64,000 nucleotides of DNA, from NCBI GenBank assembly GCA_934636715.1, contig CAKUBE010000009.1, positions 11,595 to 75,594 on the forward strand. The letters are read 5' to 3'. Positions 15,922-25,103 of the stretch are shown in pieces. Every line of letters begins with the position of its first letter. The first letter of the stretch is position 1. The notes beneath the pieces were generated by a model. It made no database searches and was not told the origin of the DNA. It saw nothing but the letters and a program-made list of their open reading frames with translations. The DNA comes from an uncultured Arachnia sp. Its GTDB lineage: Bacteria; Actinomycetota; Actinomycetes; Propionibacteriales; Propionibacteriaceae. A program made the position numbers and the translations under genes.

Positions 15922-18093
15922 ATGCCCACCAGTGAGTTCTCCACCATGGCGATAGCCACGCAGACGCTGCAGTTGCAGCCGCAGATCGTGCAGCCGCTGT
16001 CCCGCAAGCTCGCCGTCAACCTGCGCGTCCTCCAGGGGCTGCGGATCGCCGACCTCGTCGAGAACGCGCCGCGCGTGACGTCCGCCCCGGACCGGATCGA
16101 GCGGGCGCTCGCCGGCGCCGACGGCACGACCTACTTCGTGCCCCAGGCGCGCATCGCGCAACGATCGAAGGCCACCGGCGCCCCGCACGTGTTCCTCGCG
16201 AAGTCCGCGGGCGTCGTCACGCTGCAGGTGTGGTTCGACCTCGTGCCCCACCCGTCGATCCCCAGCGGCGCCCAGCCGCTGCCGGTCGACAACTACGCCG
16301 TGTCGCTCGTGCCCGCGTCCGGCGCGCCCATCGCCTTCGAGCGCTGCGACGACCTCCCCGCCGGCGACCAGGCCGACACCCTGGTGTCGCGCCTGTACTG
16401 CGAGACCACGGTCGACCCGAACACGGTGGTGCCGATGCTCGAGGCCCTGGGCACCCGCTTCCGGGTCGAGGCTGACGTGCACTACACCGTGCAGGACGCG
16501 GCGGGCTCGTCGGACCCGGGGCCGATCCGTCGGCCTCGGCCGCGCATCGACACGGCGGTCATCCCGCCGTCGATCCGTCCCGCGAGCGTGATCGGCGACC
16601 TCACCGCCGTCCGGCTCAACCCCTCCATCAAGCGGGTGCTGGCCCGCCCCGTGGTCGTGGCCGCCGCGCCGGCCGCGCAGCCGGAGGCGCCGTGGCGGTC
16701 CCACACCGCGCGGCTCTCGCTCGGCGCCGCCGACAACAGCGGCGTCTCCGCCTGCTTCCCTCGCGACGTGATGCAGAACCGCGCGATCTACGCGCAGGTC
16801 ACCTCGGGGTTCGGCTCCGAACCCTGGTCTGACTGGGTCGACTCCCCGAACGGCCAGTTCATGGACTCGCCGGTCCCCGACCAGTTCTACATCCTGCCCG
16901 ACGAGTACCGGCTCGCCTTCGACGCCGAGACGCGGCGGCCCGCCATGATGGTGCTCCTCGTCCCGCCGAAGCGCGCCGACGGCGAGCAGGGGCCGACGAG
17001 CTTCGGGGCCGACTACACGCTGCGCACCCGGTTCAGCGTCGTGCCCTGGGTGGACCCGGCCCGCCGCGAGCGGCTGCGCGCCGAGATCGCCCGGCACGCG
17101 CGCGTCGCGTACCCGGACCTGCTGGTCGGCGGCATCCGCGAGGCCACGTGCCGGCTGTCGACGGTGCTGCACGAGCTGGGCTCCACCGTCGTCGGCGGCG
17201 ACGGCGCGGCCACCGTCGACGGGCTCGGGTTCGACCTCGTGCTCGACTGCACCAGCGAGTTCTACAACACCCTCACGCATCTGCTGGTGACCGAGGGCGT
17301 CGGCGCCGAGGTGAAGGCCTCGCTGGTCGCGGACGCCGAGCATCCGCGCACGGCGACGGTGCCCGTCAAGCTGCGGCTCGACCGGCCCGCGGCGGACGTG
17401 CTGTCGGCGGTCCTCGTGCCGCCCGCCGCCGCCGCCGACGACGAGGCCGCCACCCCGCCGCCCACACTGCGCGTCAGCAACCCGCTGCCCTACGCGGTGA
17501 CCGTGTCGCGCACCGTCGCCAGCCTGCTGGTGACCGACGCCGAACTGCCCAGCCCGATCGGGGCCGTCCCCGCCGCGGCCGAGCCGTCGTCGTTCACCCT
17601 GCCGGCCGCTGCCGAGGCGCCGTCCACGCTCGACATCGCGCTCACCCCCGCGCCGTCCGACCAGCCCGCCGTCTACGGCTCCGTCGGCGTGTCCTTCGAG
17701 GGCATCGACGTCGACATCGACCCGCAGCAGGTGCTCGCGAAGGCCTACGACACGGGCACCACCGGGTCGGTCTCCGCCTCCGTCGAGGTCCGCTGCTACC
17801 AGCTCGAGCACCCGGAGACGATCCCCGCCGAGCTGACCGGGCTGTTCGGCCTGGAGGTCGAGCTCCGGCGCTCCGACGGCGCCGCGCCGGTCACGGTGTT
17901 CCTCACCACCGACCAGCCGCGGCTGTCCGTGCAGGTCTCCTTCAGCCTCAGCGACATCGTCGCCGGGATGCGGCCGGAGCAGCCGACCTTCCAGTGGCGG
18001 CGGCGCAACATGAGCGGCTCAGGCACCGGCGACTGGTCGGACTGGGCGACGATCACCGGCCGCCAGCTGTTCGTGGCGCCGACGGGGATGTGA
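15922..18093 (+). CDS. Operon orf2: divergent family member
   Basis: This 723-residue product is not a full homologue of orf1, but its middle contains the N-domain signature: PVPDQFYILPDEYRLAFDAE, then VLLVPPKRADG and a helix [17 protein letters not shown], the order seen at the start of orf4-orf6. The N-terminal 200 residues and the Ala/Pro-rich stretches around 470-600 look like separate beta domains joined by linkers. The end (PTFQWRRRNMSGSGTGDW) is fibronectin-like in feel, without a clear match. No signal peptide or membrane segment. GGAGCCGACG precedes the ATG. Function unknown; tight spacing ties it to the operon. Confidence 0.75.
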   Translation: MPTSEFSTMAIATQTLQLQPQIVQPLSRKLAVNLRVLQGLRIADLVENAPRVTSAPDRIERALAGADGTTYFVPQARIAQRSKATGAPHVFLAKSAGVVTLQVWFDLVPHPSIPSGAQPLPVDNYAVSLVPASGAPIAFERCDDLPAGDQADTLVSRLYCETTVDPNTVVPMLEALGTRFRVEADVHYTVQDAAGSSDPGPIRRPRPRIDTAVIPPSIRPASVIGDLTAVRLNPSIKRVLARPVVVAAAPAAQPEAPWRSHTARLSLGAADNSGVSACFPRDVMQNRAIYAQVTSGFGSEPWSDWVDSPNGQFMDSPVPDQFYILPDEYRLAFDAETRRPAMMVLLVPPKRADGEQGPTSFGADYTLRTRFSVVPWVDPARRERLRAEIARHARVAYPDLLVGGIREATCRLSTVLHELGSTVVGGDGAATVDGLGFDLVLDCTSEFYNTLTHLLVTEGVGAEVKASLVADAEHPRTATVPVKLRLDRPAADVLSAVLVPPAAAADDEAATPPPTLRVSNPLPYAVTVSRTVASLLVTDAELPSPIGAVPAAAEPSSFTLPAAAEAPSTLDIALTPAPSDQPAVYGSVGVSFEGIDVDIDPQQVLAKAYDTGTTGSVSASVEVRCYQLEHPETIPAELTGLFGLEVELRRSDGAAPVTVFLTTDQPRLSVQVSFSLSDIVAGMRPEQPTFQWRRRNMSGSGTGDWSDWATITGRQLFVAPTGM

Positions 18094-18098
18094 CGGAC

Positions 18099-18614
18099 AT
18101 GTGCACATCCCCGGACCGGACCGTCGCCTTCGGCGTCGCCTGCCGCCGCGTCGGCGGCGACATCTGGAGCTACGTGTCGCTCGCCCCGTGGCCCCAGCTG
18201 TCGCAGGACGGCAGGCCGATGCTGTCGCTGCTGGCGGCCGGCGACGTCGCGTTCCTGCAGCTGACCGCGCAGCTCGACCCGCCCGGCGGCACGCTCGAGC
18301 AGCTGCGCGCCGCCCTCGCGGCCGGGAAGAACCCGGCGACGGTCACCCTGACGAACGGCGTCCGCGCCGTGCGCGCCGTGGAGGTCGCCGTCGGGAAGGG
18401 CGACGCCGCGCGCGTCATCGCCACCTCCACGGGAAGCGGCTTCCCGCCGTTCACCGCGGCCTTCGGGATCGGCCTCGCCGCCGACGACCGCGCGGACGTC
18501 GATGCCGCGCTGCGCGGCGAGACCGGACACGTCCGCATCACCTACGACATCGAGACCGACGACGGTGCCACCCGCGTCGGCGCCGACCTCGCCGACTGGG
18601 CGCGGATCGGCTGA
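18099..18614 (+). CDS. Operon orf3: small protein resembling the family N-domain
   Basis: The 171-residue product reads like a stripped N-domain. DIWSYVSLAPWPQLSQDGRPML, then LLAAGDVAFLQLTAQLDPP and a helix TLEQLRAALAAGK, follow the order in orf4 (VYYPIPEAPRFRVDDNGDP, FVFFDTEFTF, helix). The middle and C-terminal repeats of the larger proteins are absent. I place the start at ATG 18099, five bp after orf2; a GTG at 18090 would overlap it. A capping or adaptor role for one-domain members is a guess. Conserved spacing argues that it is a real gene. Confidence 0.68.
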   Translation: MCTSPDRTVAFGVACRRVGGDIWSYVSLAPWPQLSQDGRPMLSLLAAGDVAFLQLTAQLDPPGGTLEQLRAALAAGKNPATVTLTNGVRAVRAVEVAVGKGDAARVIATSTGSGFPPFTAAFGIGLAADDRADVDAALRGETGHVRITYDIETDDGATRVGADLADWARIG

Positions 18615-18645
18615 GCCCCCCCCACCACACGCAAAGGAGCAGCAC

Positions 18646-21117
18646 ATGTTGAAGATCAGCAAGCAGGAACTCATCGACGGCGTCACCGTCTTCGGCGACG
18701 ACACCTACGACGACGTCTACTACCCCATCCCCGAGGCCCCCCGGTTCCGCGTCGACGACAACGGCGACCCGGTGTTCCGCTTCCTCAAGTACCGGATGCC
18801 GATCGAGCGCGCCGACGGCAAGCGCGGCGGCGGGTTCGTGTTCTTCGACACGGAGTTCACGTTCACGCCCGAGGCGCTGGCCAAGATCAAGGAGGCGCTC
18901 GACGCAAAGGTCCAGGCGATGGCGGGCAAGCCGGGATTCCGGGGATCGGTCCCCGGAGCGCGCGAGGCGCGGCTCGGCACCATGACCTACACCCGGGGCA
19001 CCGCGAACCTGCTGCTCAAGGAGGATGGCGGCACGCTCATCCAGGCCGTCCGCGGCGCGGGCAAGCCGTCGCTGTTCGGCCGCAACATCGCCTGCTTCAT
19101 GGTCGAGTTCACGCCCGAGGGCGCCACGCTCTTCGAGCAGGCGCTCCAAGGCAAGGGCGGCGTCGTCCAGGTGGTCTACGACCTGAACTTCGCGGCGAAG
19201 CTCCCCGAGATCAGCGGCCGCGCCTGGTTCGAGGCGGAGAAGTTCTACTCCTACGAGCAGACCATCGACGTCGACTGGGAGATGTACGGCGACGACGAGT
19301 ACGTCGACAAGATCACGGAGCGCTTCGAGGACGAGGAGACGATGGGCATCGAGCTCCACCTCGACGCCGTGCTCCCCGACCCGGAGGCCGACAGGAAGCT
19401 GAAGGAGAAGATCCGCGCGATGATGGAGCGGTCCCTCCAGGACGCCGTCCTGCGGAAGATGATCCCGGACATCGAGGCGCTCCCGAAGGACGCGCGCGGT
19501 CTGCCCGAGGACATCGAGCACCTGCGGCGGGCCTTCGAGACGACGAAGGTCGCCTCGTTCGAGATGACCTACCGCGAGAACTCGGCGATCGAGTGGAACA
19601 TCGTCCCGCAAGGCACGCTGCCGAACATCACGACGCTGAAGAAGCGCGACGGCAATCCGGTCCTGTGGACGGATCACGCCACTGAGGTCGACCTGAACGA
19701 CCCGTTCTTCCAGACCCTCGAGGTCAGGGTCGGGGTGAACGCCGACTTCACGAAGCTGCCGATCCACTCGATCGAGGTCAAGCTCGAGTACAAGCACGGC
19801 TCGCAGCACAAGATCCAGGAGTTCTCCTTCACCTCGCCGGACACGGTCGCGAACTTCAAGACCTACATCGACGGCGGGGTGCGCGAGTACATGTACTCGT
19901 ACCAGGTCAACTACGTCGGCTCCTCACGGACCTACACGTCGACGCCGACGCCGACGACCGACACGATGCTCACGGTCAATGTCGACGACATCGGCCTCCT
20001 CGACCTCCGGTTCGAGGCCGGCGACATCGACTGGACAAAGGTCGCCTCCGCGCAGGTGCAGGTGCGCTACCGGGACACGGGGACGGAGAACTTCGAGGAG
20101 CAGGTCCAGCTGACGTCGGCCGCCCCCGACGGCCACGTCCAGCACGTGCTCTTCCAGCCGCGCCGCAAGCCGATCGCGTACCAGGTCGAGTACTTCCTGG
20201 CCGACGGCCGCCGGATCAAGGGGCCCGAGCAGTCCACCGAGCAGGCCCTCGTCCTGGTCAACGACCCGCTGGGCCGCACGCGCAAGTTCGAGGTCCGCGG
20301 CGTCGGCGACTTCGTCGGCCGCATCGCCCAGATCTACCTCGACCTCGTCTACGAGGACGCCGCCAACGACTACACCGTCGAGCAGTCGGCGGTGCTGCAG
20401 GCGGGCAGCGAGTCGCTGTCCCAGCCCTACGCGGTCCTCGGCGACGGCGGCGGCATCGTCCGCTACAGCGGCACGATCCGCTACCACGACGGCACCGTCA
20501 AGGCGATCCCGTCGGACGTGGCGGACGGCACCATCATGGTGGGCGACGTCGTCTCGCAGAAGCTGGACGTCACGGTCGTCTCGGACCTCGTCGACTGGGC
20601 GCGGGTCAGGCTGGTCCAGGTCGCCCTGCGGCACGGCCAGCAGCCCGGCGGCAAGGCCAAGGACATGCTGTTCTCGCCGCAGACCCCGGCCCCGCAGCGC
20701 TGGGAGCTGCCGCTCGGCGAGGGCGACTCGCCCTCCTACGAGTGGAGCGCCACGTACTTCTTCGCCGACGGCACCCAGGCCGCCGTCGGACCCACCACGG
20801 ACGTGACGGCGCCGTCGCTGGTGCTGCAGCCGCCCTACCCGACGACGCCGACGCCGATGCCGGGCCCCGGTACGGAGCACCCGCCCGTCCAGCCCACTCC
20901 GACGCCGACGCCGACGCCCGAGCCTGTCCCGCAGCCGACCCCCGCGCCCGTCCCCGAGCCCACGCCGGCCCCGCAGCCGGCACCGGTCCCGACGCCGGAC
21001 CCGGTCCCCGCTCCGACGCCCCAGCCGGCGCCGGTGCCCCCGTCGCCCGGGACGACGCCGCCCCCGCCGCCCAGCCCGGGCGCGACCCCGCCGCCCCCGC
21101 CGATCCCCGGCGCGTGA
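18646..21117 (+). CDS. Operon orf4: large beta-repeat protein with Pro-rich tail
   Basis: The 823-residue product has the N-domain (1 to about 210), with DGVTVFGDDTYDDVYYPIPE, GGGFVFFDTEF and GKPSLFGRNIACFMVEFTPEG. A helical segment is at about 245-300, and a beta region with ATEVDLNDPFFQTLEVRVGV at about 345-364. Ig-like repeats span about 365-728, several ending in PTPTTDTMLTVN or EQALVLVNDPLG patterns. The last 95 residues are a Pro/Thr/Ala-rich tail of TPTP and APVP units, so the tail is probably extended and may display or anchor the protein. No export signal. AAAGGAGCAGCAC precedes the ATG. Closest in layout to orf5. Function unknown. Confidence 0.8.
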   Translation: MLKISKQELIDGVTVFGDDTYDDVYYPIPEAPRFRVDDNGDPVFRFLKYRMPIERADGKRGGGFVFFDTEFTFTPEALAKIKEALDAKVQAMAGKPGFRGSVPGAREARLGTMTYTRGTANLLLKEDGGTLIQAVRGAGKPSLFGRNIACFMVEFTPEGATLFEQALQGKGGVVQVVYDLNFAAKLPEISGRAWFEAEKFYSYEQTIDVDWEMYGDDEYVDKITERFEDEETMGIELHLDAVLPDPEADRKLKEKIRAMMERSLQDAVLRKMIPDIEALPKDARGLPEDIEHLRRAFETTKVASFEMTYRENSAIEWNIVPQGTLPNITTLKKRDGNPVLWTDHATEVDLNDPFFQTLEVRVGVNADFTKLPIHSIEVKLEYKHGSQHKIQEFSFTSPDTVANFKTYIDGGVREYMYSYQVNYVGSSRTYTSTPTPTTDTMLTVNVDDIGLLDLRFEAGDIDWTKVASAQVQVRYRDTGTENFEEQVQLTSAAPDGHVQHVLFQPRRKPIAYQVEYFLADGRRIKGPEQSTEQALVLVNDPLGRTRKFEVRGVGDFVGRIAQIYLDLVYEDAANDYTVEQSAVLQAGSESLSQPYAVLGDGGGIVRYSGTIRYHDGTVKAIPSDVADGTIMVGDVVSQKLDVTVVSDLVDWARVRLVQVALRHGQQPGGKAKDMLFSPQTPAPQRWELPLGEGDSPSYEWSATYFFADGTQAAVGPTTDVTAPSLVLQPPYPTTPTPMPGPGTEHPPVQPTPTPTPTPEPVPQPTPAPVPEPTPAPQPAPVPTPDPVPAPTPQPAPVPPSPGTTPPPPPSPGATPPPPPIPGA

Positions 21118-21138
21118 GCCCTACCCGAGCGAGGAATC

Positions 21139-23433
21139 ATGCTGTACCTGAACCCGCCTTACTACACGATCGACGGCGTCACGCTGATGCCCGATCACGA
21201 GGACCCGCTGCAGTTCTACTACATGCCCATGTCGCCGCACCTGAGCGTCATGAAGGAGGGGGACCTGAAGATCCCCAAGATCCAGGTGATCAAGTTCACG
21301 GGCAGGCCGACGCCGACGAGCGACGTCATCTCGGGGGGATTCCTCGACTTCGACTGCAACCTCGGCATCGACTCCGACCACCTCGCCGCGATCGGGGATC
21401 AACTTCGCGGCGAGGCGGGCCTCACCGCCGCGCCACGCCTCGCACCCGTGCCGCTGATCGGAGGCACCGTCCGGATGATGCTGTTCGGCAAGGAGTCGCC
21501 GAAGGAGGAGTCCGGCCTGCCCGGCCGTAAACCCGAGGAGGCCCTGCCGGGGCCGCAGTTCGTGCAGAAGATCGTGCACGCGGCCTCGCCGTCGCTGTAC
21601 GGCGAGAACCAGGCGGCGTTCTCGGTCCGGCTCGACCAGGAGGGCGTCACCATCCTCGACCAGGCGATCCGCGACGAGATGCTGCCCATCGGCGTCGTCT
21701 ACAGCCTGGAGTACGTGGGCCTGCGGCCCGCCTACAAGATCAAGGTCACCGCCGACTGGGACCGCGTGCAGAAGCACTTCGAGGAGACCGAGTCGGTCAA
21801 CGTGCCGCTGATCGCGTCGTCGACCATCGAGAAGGTGATCGACGAGCTGGTCGAGAAGCAGTACATCAAGATCGAGGGCGACCTCCTCGTCGCCGACGAG
21901 GACGACTCCGGCGGCGCCACCGGCAGGTACGAGTCGATGATGGCGCAGGTCCGCGAACTGGTGTTCGAGAACTTCTTCCAGCCCAGCCTCGAGCCCATCG
22001 AGCGGCAGCACGGCGACACCATCGACGACTTCGGCCGCGTGCTGAAGACCATCGCGACGCACGGCATGGGGTCGGTCTGGGAGCGCAAGAAGACCGACAT
22101 CACGCGGATCGACAGGAAGAAGCTCAACATCGACATGAGCGAGCGCACCTCGGTCATCCGCGAGATCCATCCGCAGGGCCACCTGCCGGGGATCATCCGC
22201 GCGATCGAGTCGCAGGGCCTCCAGCTCGACCGGTTCATCAGCGAGGTGTCGCTGGAGGACCCGTTCTTCCAGCGCAGGACCGTGCGCGTCATCCCGCGCG
22301 CGGACTTCGCGACCGACCAGATCGAGGCCATCAACGTGCGCCTCGACTACAACGGCTCGGTCAAGAACGTCATCCTGGACAACACCACGCGCGAGCAGAG
22401 CGTCGAGTGGCAGAGCACCGTCACCGGCGGCAGGGTGCTCGCGCCGGTCGACGTCTCCTACGACGTCCTCTTCTCCTCGGCCGCCGCCGGCCGGCCCCGC
22501 AGCATCACCGCGGGACCCGAATCGATCGACGGCGACGTCGTCCAGATCGCCCCGCGCGACGGCGCCGGCTACGAGCTGCGCTGGATCAGCTTCACCGTCA
22601 CCGGCTTCCCCTGGGAGCTGTACCCGACGATCGAGGTGCACTGCCGCTACGAGGATCCCGCCAACGGCATCCGGATCTCCAACCAGTACGGCCTCACCCA
22701 GGCGCAGAACTCCGGCGCCTGGCCGGTGTTCGCGCTCGATCCCGCGCGGCGCACGGTCGGCTACCGGCTGATCCTGCACGGCGTCGACGGCCGCACGTGG
22801 GACAGCGGCGACCTCGAGACCGACGACGACCAGATCCGCATCCGCGATCCGTTCGGCACCCGCCGCACCGTCGACATCGTCGCCCCTGCCGCCATGTTCG
22901 GGACGCAGGTGGACAGGGCGTTCGTCGACGTGAGCTACGAGGACCCGGTCAACGACGTGCGCAAGCGCGAGTCGTTCGAGCTGAGCGCGGCCGACCCGGC
23001 CACGAAGCGCTTCGTCGTCGAGCTGGTGGACCCGGCGCGGCGCCGCGTCACCTACAAGGTCTCGCTGCTGCGCACCGACGGCATCGTCGTCGACATCCCG
23101 GAGTCGACGACCGAACAGGACCGGATCTTCGTGTCGGCGCAGATGCGCGGGCACCGGACGATCGCGGTCACGGCCGACGGCGTCGGCCTCGCGGCGAACG
23201 GCATCCGGCACGCGACGGTCGAGACGCTCTACGAGCGCACCACCCTCGGGCTCCGGTTCGCCGACTCCGTGACGCTCACCGCGGAGAACCCGCACGACAC
23301 CGTCGAATACGACTACGCCGACGGCGACCCCGCGATCTCTTACCGCGTCATCCACACGCTCGACAACGGGCTCACCCGCCAGGGCCCCTGGACCACCACG
23401 AGCGGCGACGTCATCGTCGCCCGCGTCGACTAG
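21139..23433 (+). CDS. Operon orf5: large beta-repeat protein
   Basis: The 764-residue paralogue of orf4 has the N-domain motifs IDGVTLMPDHEDPLQFYYMP, SGGFLDFDCNL, and ASPSLYGENQAAFSVRLDQEG followed by LPIGVVYSLEYV (about 1-210). A helical middle spans about 225-310. The beta-domain entry SEVSLEDPFFQRRTVRVI is at about 368-385, with three to four Ig-like repeats up to the C-terminus, without a Pro-rich tail. The shared DPFF entry motif lets orf1, orf4, orf5 and orf7 be aligned by eye. No catalytic residues, signal peptide or membrane helix. CGAGGAATC precedes the ATG. Function unknown. Confidence 0.8.
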   Translation: MLYLNPPYYTIDGVTLMPDHEDPLQFYYMPMSPHLSVMKEGDLKIPKIQVIKFTGRPTPTSDVISGGFLDFDCNLGIDSDHLAAIGDQLRGEAGLTAAPRLAPVPLIGGTVRMMLFGKESPKEESGLPGRKPEEALPGPQFVQKIVHAASPSLYGENQAAFSVRLDQEGVTILDQAIRDEMLPIGVVYSLEYVGLRPAYKIKVTADWDRVQKHFEETESVNVPLIASSTIEKVIDELVEKQYIKIEGDLLVADEDDSGGATGRYESMMAQVRELVFENFFQPSLEPIERQHGDTIDDFGRVLKTIATHGMGSVWERKKTDITRIDRKKLNIDMSERTSVIREIHPQGHLPGIIRAIESQGLQLDRFISEVSLEDPFFQRRTVRVIPRADFATDQIEAINVRLDYNGSVKNVILDNTTREQSVEWQSTVTGGRVLAPVDVSYDVLFSSAAAGRPRSITAGPESIDGDVVQIAPRDGAGYELRWISFTVTGFPWELYPTIEVHCRYEDPANGIRISNQYGLTQAQNSGAWPVFALDPARRTVGYRLILHGVDGRTWDSGDLETDDDQIRIRDPFGTRRTVDIVAPAAMFGTQVDRAFVDVSYEDPVNDVRKRESFELSAADPATKRFVVELVDPARRRVTYKVSLLRTDGIVVDIPESTTEQDRIFVSAQMRGHRTIAVTADGVGLAANGIRHATVETLYERTTLGLRFADSVTLTAENPHDTVEYDYADGDPAISYRVIHTLDNGLTRQGPWTTTSGDVIVARVD

Positions 23434-23447
23434 AGGAGTGAGAGAAC

Positions 23448-25103
23448 ATGCTTCAGCTCGGCACAGGAATGAAGACCATCGAAGGCGTCACCGTCTTCCC
23501 TGACCATGCGGACGAGAAACAGTACTGGTATCTCCCCGCCCACCTGGAGATCGCCCGGCGACAGCCCGACGACTGGCCCCAGTTCAGCTTCATCAAGTAC
23601 AAGCGCGCCGCGACCGCCGGCGGGGTCGAGGGCGGCGGGTTCCTCATGTTCACCGTCGCTCTCACCCTGCCGAAGGACGTCGAGCGCAAGATCCGCTCCG
23701 AGATCCCCGCCAACGCGGAGCTGACGGCCGTGCCGTTCGACTCGGGCACCGTCGAGTGCGTCGCCCTGAACCTGCAGGGTCCCGGCGGCACCACCGCGAC
23801 GGTGAGCGAGAAGGGCACCTTCGTCGCCGTGCAGGAGATCCTCGGCGCGCGCACGCCGTCGCTCTTCGGCGAGAACCACGCGGTGTTCAGCCTCACGCTG
23901 AGCGCCGAGGGCGCGACGCTGCTGGAGGCGGCGTTCGCGCAGGGGGCGGCGCCCATCGGCGTGATCTACAAGATGACGTTCACCGCGATGCAGCCCGCGC
24001 TCGACGTGAAGATCACCGCGGACTTCGAGCGGATCTACCAGCACTTCAGCGCCGGCCTCAACGCGAACCTCTACTACGTGGAGGTCGCCATCCAGGCGGG
24101 CATCGAGGAGCTGGTGCAGAACGGCGCGATCAAGATCGAGGTGACGAACTACAGCACCGCCGCCGACAAGCAGGACCAGGAGAAGATGGCCATCGACTTC
24201 TTCATGCAGCACCTCCTCCAGGCCTGGTTCACGCCGACGCTCACGCCGGGCACGCTGCAGGGGGGCATGGCGAGCGCGCCGAAGGCGACCGGCACGTCGC
24301 TCTTCGGCAAGGACGAGAAGAAAGAGGAGAAGAAGACCGACGGCGCGGCCACCCGTCCCGGAGGTTCGGGCGGGGCACAGCCGCCCGCACCCCCGGCGCC
24401 GCCGACGCCGCCGACCGGCGGAACCACCCCGCCGGCTCCCCCGGCCCCGCCGGGCGGACAGGGCGGATCGCCCCGAGTACCGCCGGTGAACCCCGGCGGC
24501 CCGACCCCGCCCGGAGGCGGCACCACCCCGCCCGGAGGCGGCACCACCCCGCCCGGAGGGACGACGGCACCGGGCACCCGGGAGTTCGTCGCCCGGTTCC
24601 TGGAGGGCGACACCGCCCGCGAGGTCCCGGGTCTCTACACCGTCGGCTACCTGGTGGGCGAGCAGTACGTGGACACGTCGCCCGAGCAGCCGACGGCGCG
24701 GGTCCAGATGACGCTTCCCGCCAACTGGGACCGGAGCATCGCGGCGAACATCCGGGCGCTGCCGGAGCTGACGCTCGCGGACGCGGACAAGATCCGCAGG
24801 CATGCGACGACGGGCGAGCAGGTCGTCGCCGGCGGGCAGCGTCCGGGCGACCTCGGCATCACCTTCGTGGAGTTCCAGAACCCCGGTGCCGGCCCGCTGG
24901 CCACCGACTTCCGGATCCCCGCGACGAGGACCGTCGTGTCGGCGAGCTCGCCCGACGCGCTGGTCGCCGCCATCTTCCCCGGCGGGCAGCTCGTGCAGCG
25001 CGGCGTCTACGACTGCCGTCGCATCGCGGGCACGAACACCTACGAACTCATCGCCCTCGACACCTCGAACGGCTTCGACTCATCACCTGGAGGCACATCA
25101 TGA
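23448..25103 (+). CDS. Operon orf6: N-domain half of a split family member
   Basis: The 551-residue product begins with the family N-domain (1 to about 205): IEGVTVFPDHADEKQYWYLP, EGGGFLMFTVAL, RTPSLFGENHAVFSLTLSAEG and PIGVIYKMTF. A helical segment follows to about 262. At the point where orf4/orf5 enter the DPFF beta domain, it instead has a charged Lys/Glu patch and a Pro/Gly linker (about 305-376, repeated GGGTTPP units). A different 170-residue C-terminal domain comes next (REFVARFLEGDTAREVPGLY to LDTSNGFDSS). The missing beta half is encoded by orf7, whose start overlaps this stop (ATGA). GAGGAGTGAGAGAAC precedes the ATG. Confidence 0.8.
   Translation: MLQLGTGMKTIEGVTVFPDHADEKQYWYLPAHLEIARRQPDDWPQFSFIKYKRAATAGGVEGGGFLMFTVALTLPKDVERKIRSEIPANAELTAVPFDSGTVECVALNLQGPGGTTATVSEKGTFVAVQEILGARTPSLFGENHAVFSLTLSAEGATLLEAAFAQGAAPIGVIYKMTFTAMQPALDVKITADFERIYQHFSAGLNANLYYVEVAIQAGIEELVQNGAIKIEVTNYSTAADKQDQEKMAIDFFMQHLLQAWFTPTLTPGTLQGGMASAPKATGTSLFGKDEKKEEKKTDGAATRPGGSGGAQPPAPPAPPTPPTGGTTPPAPPAPPGGQGGSPRVPPVNPGGPTPPGGGTTPPGGGTTPPGGTTAPGTREFVARFLEGDTAREVPGLYTVGYLVGEQYVDTSPEQPTARVQMTLPANWDRSIAANIRALPELTLADADKIRRHATTGEQVVAGGQRPGDLGITFVEFQNPGAGPLATDFRIPATRTVVSASSPDALVAAIFPGGQLVQRGVYDCRRIAGTNTYELIALDTSNGFDSSPGGTS
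24508..24560 (+). repeat. 21-bp coding tandem repeat in the orf6 linker
   Basis: About two and a half copies of a 21-bp unit (GGAGGCGGCACCACCCCGCC core) encode the GGGTTPP repeats of the Pro/Gly linker. The unit length is a multiple of three, so copy-number change would alter linker length without shifting frame. Confidence 0.6.

Noticed and set aside
13561..17811. A 1416-codon open frame antisense to orf1 and orf2
   Set aside because: High-GC DNA opens such shadow frames. Its product is low-complexity Arg/Gly/Val/Asp text, and the plus-strand frames have proper ribosome binding sites, domain motifs and operon spacing.
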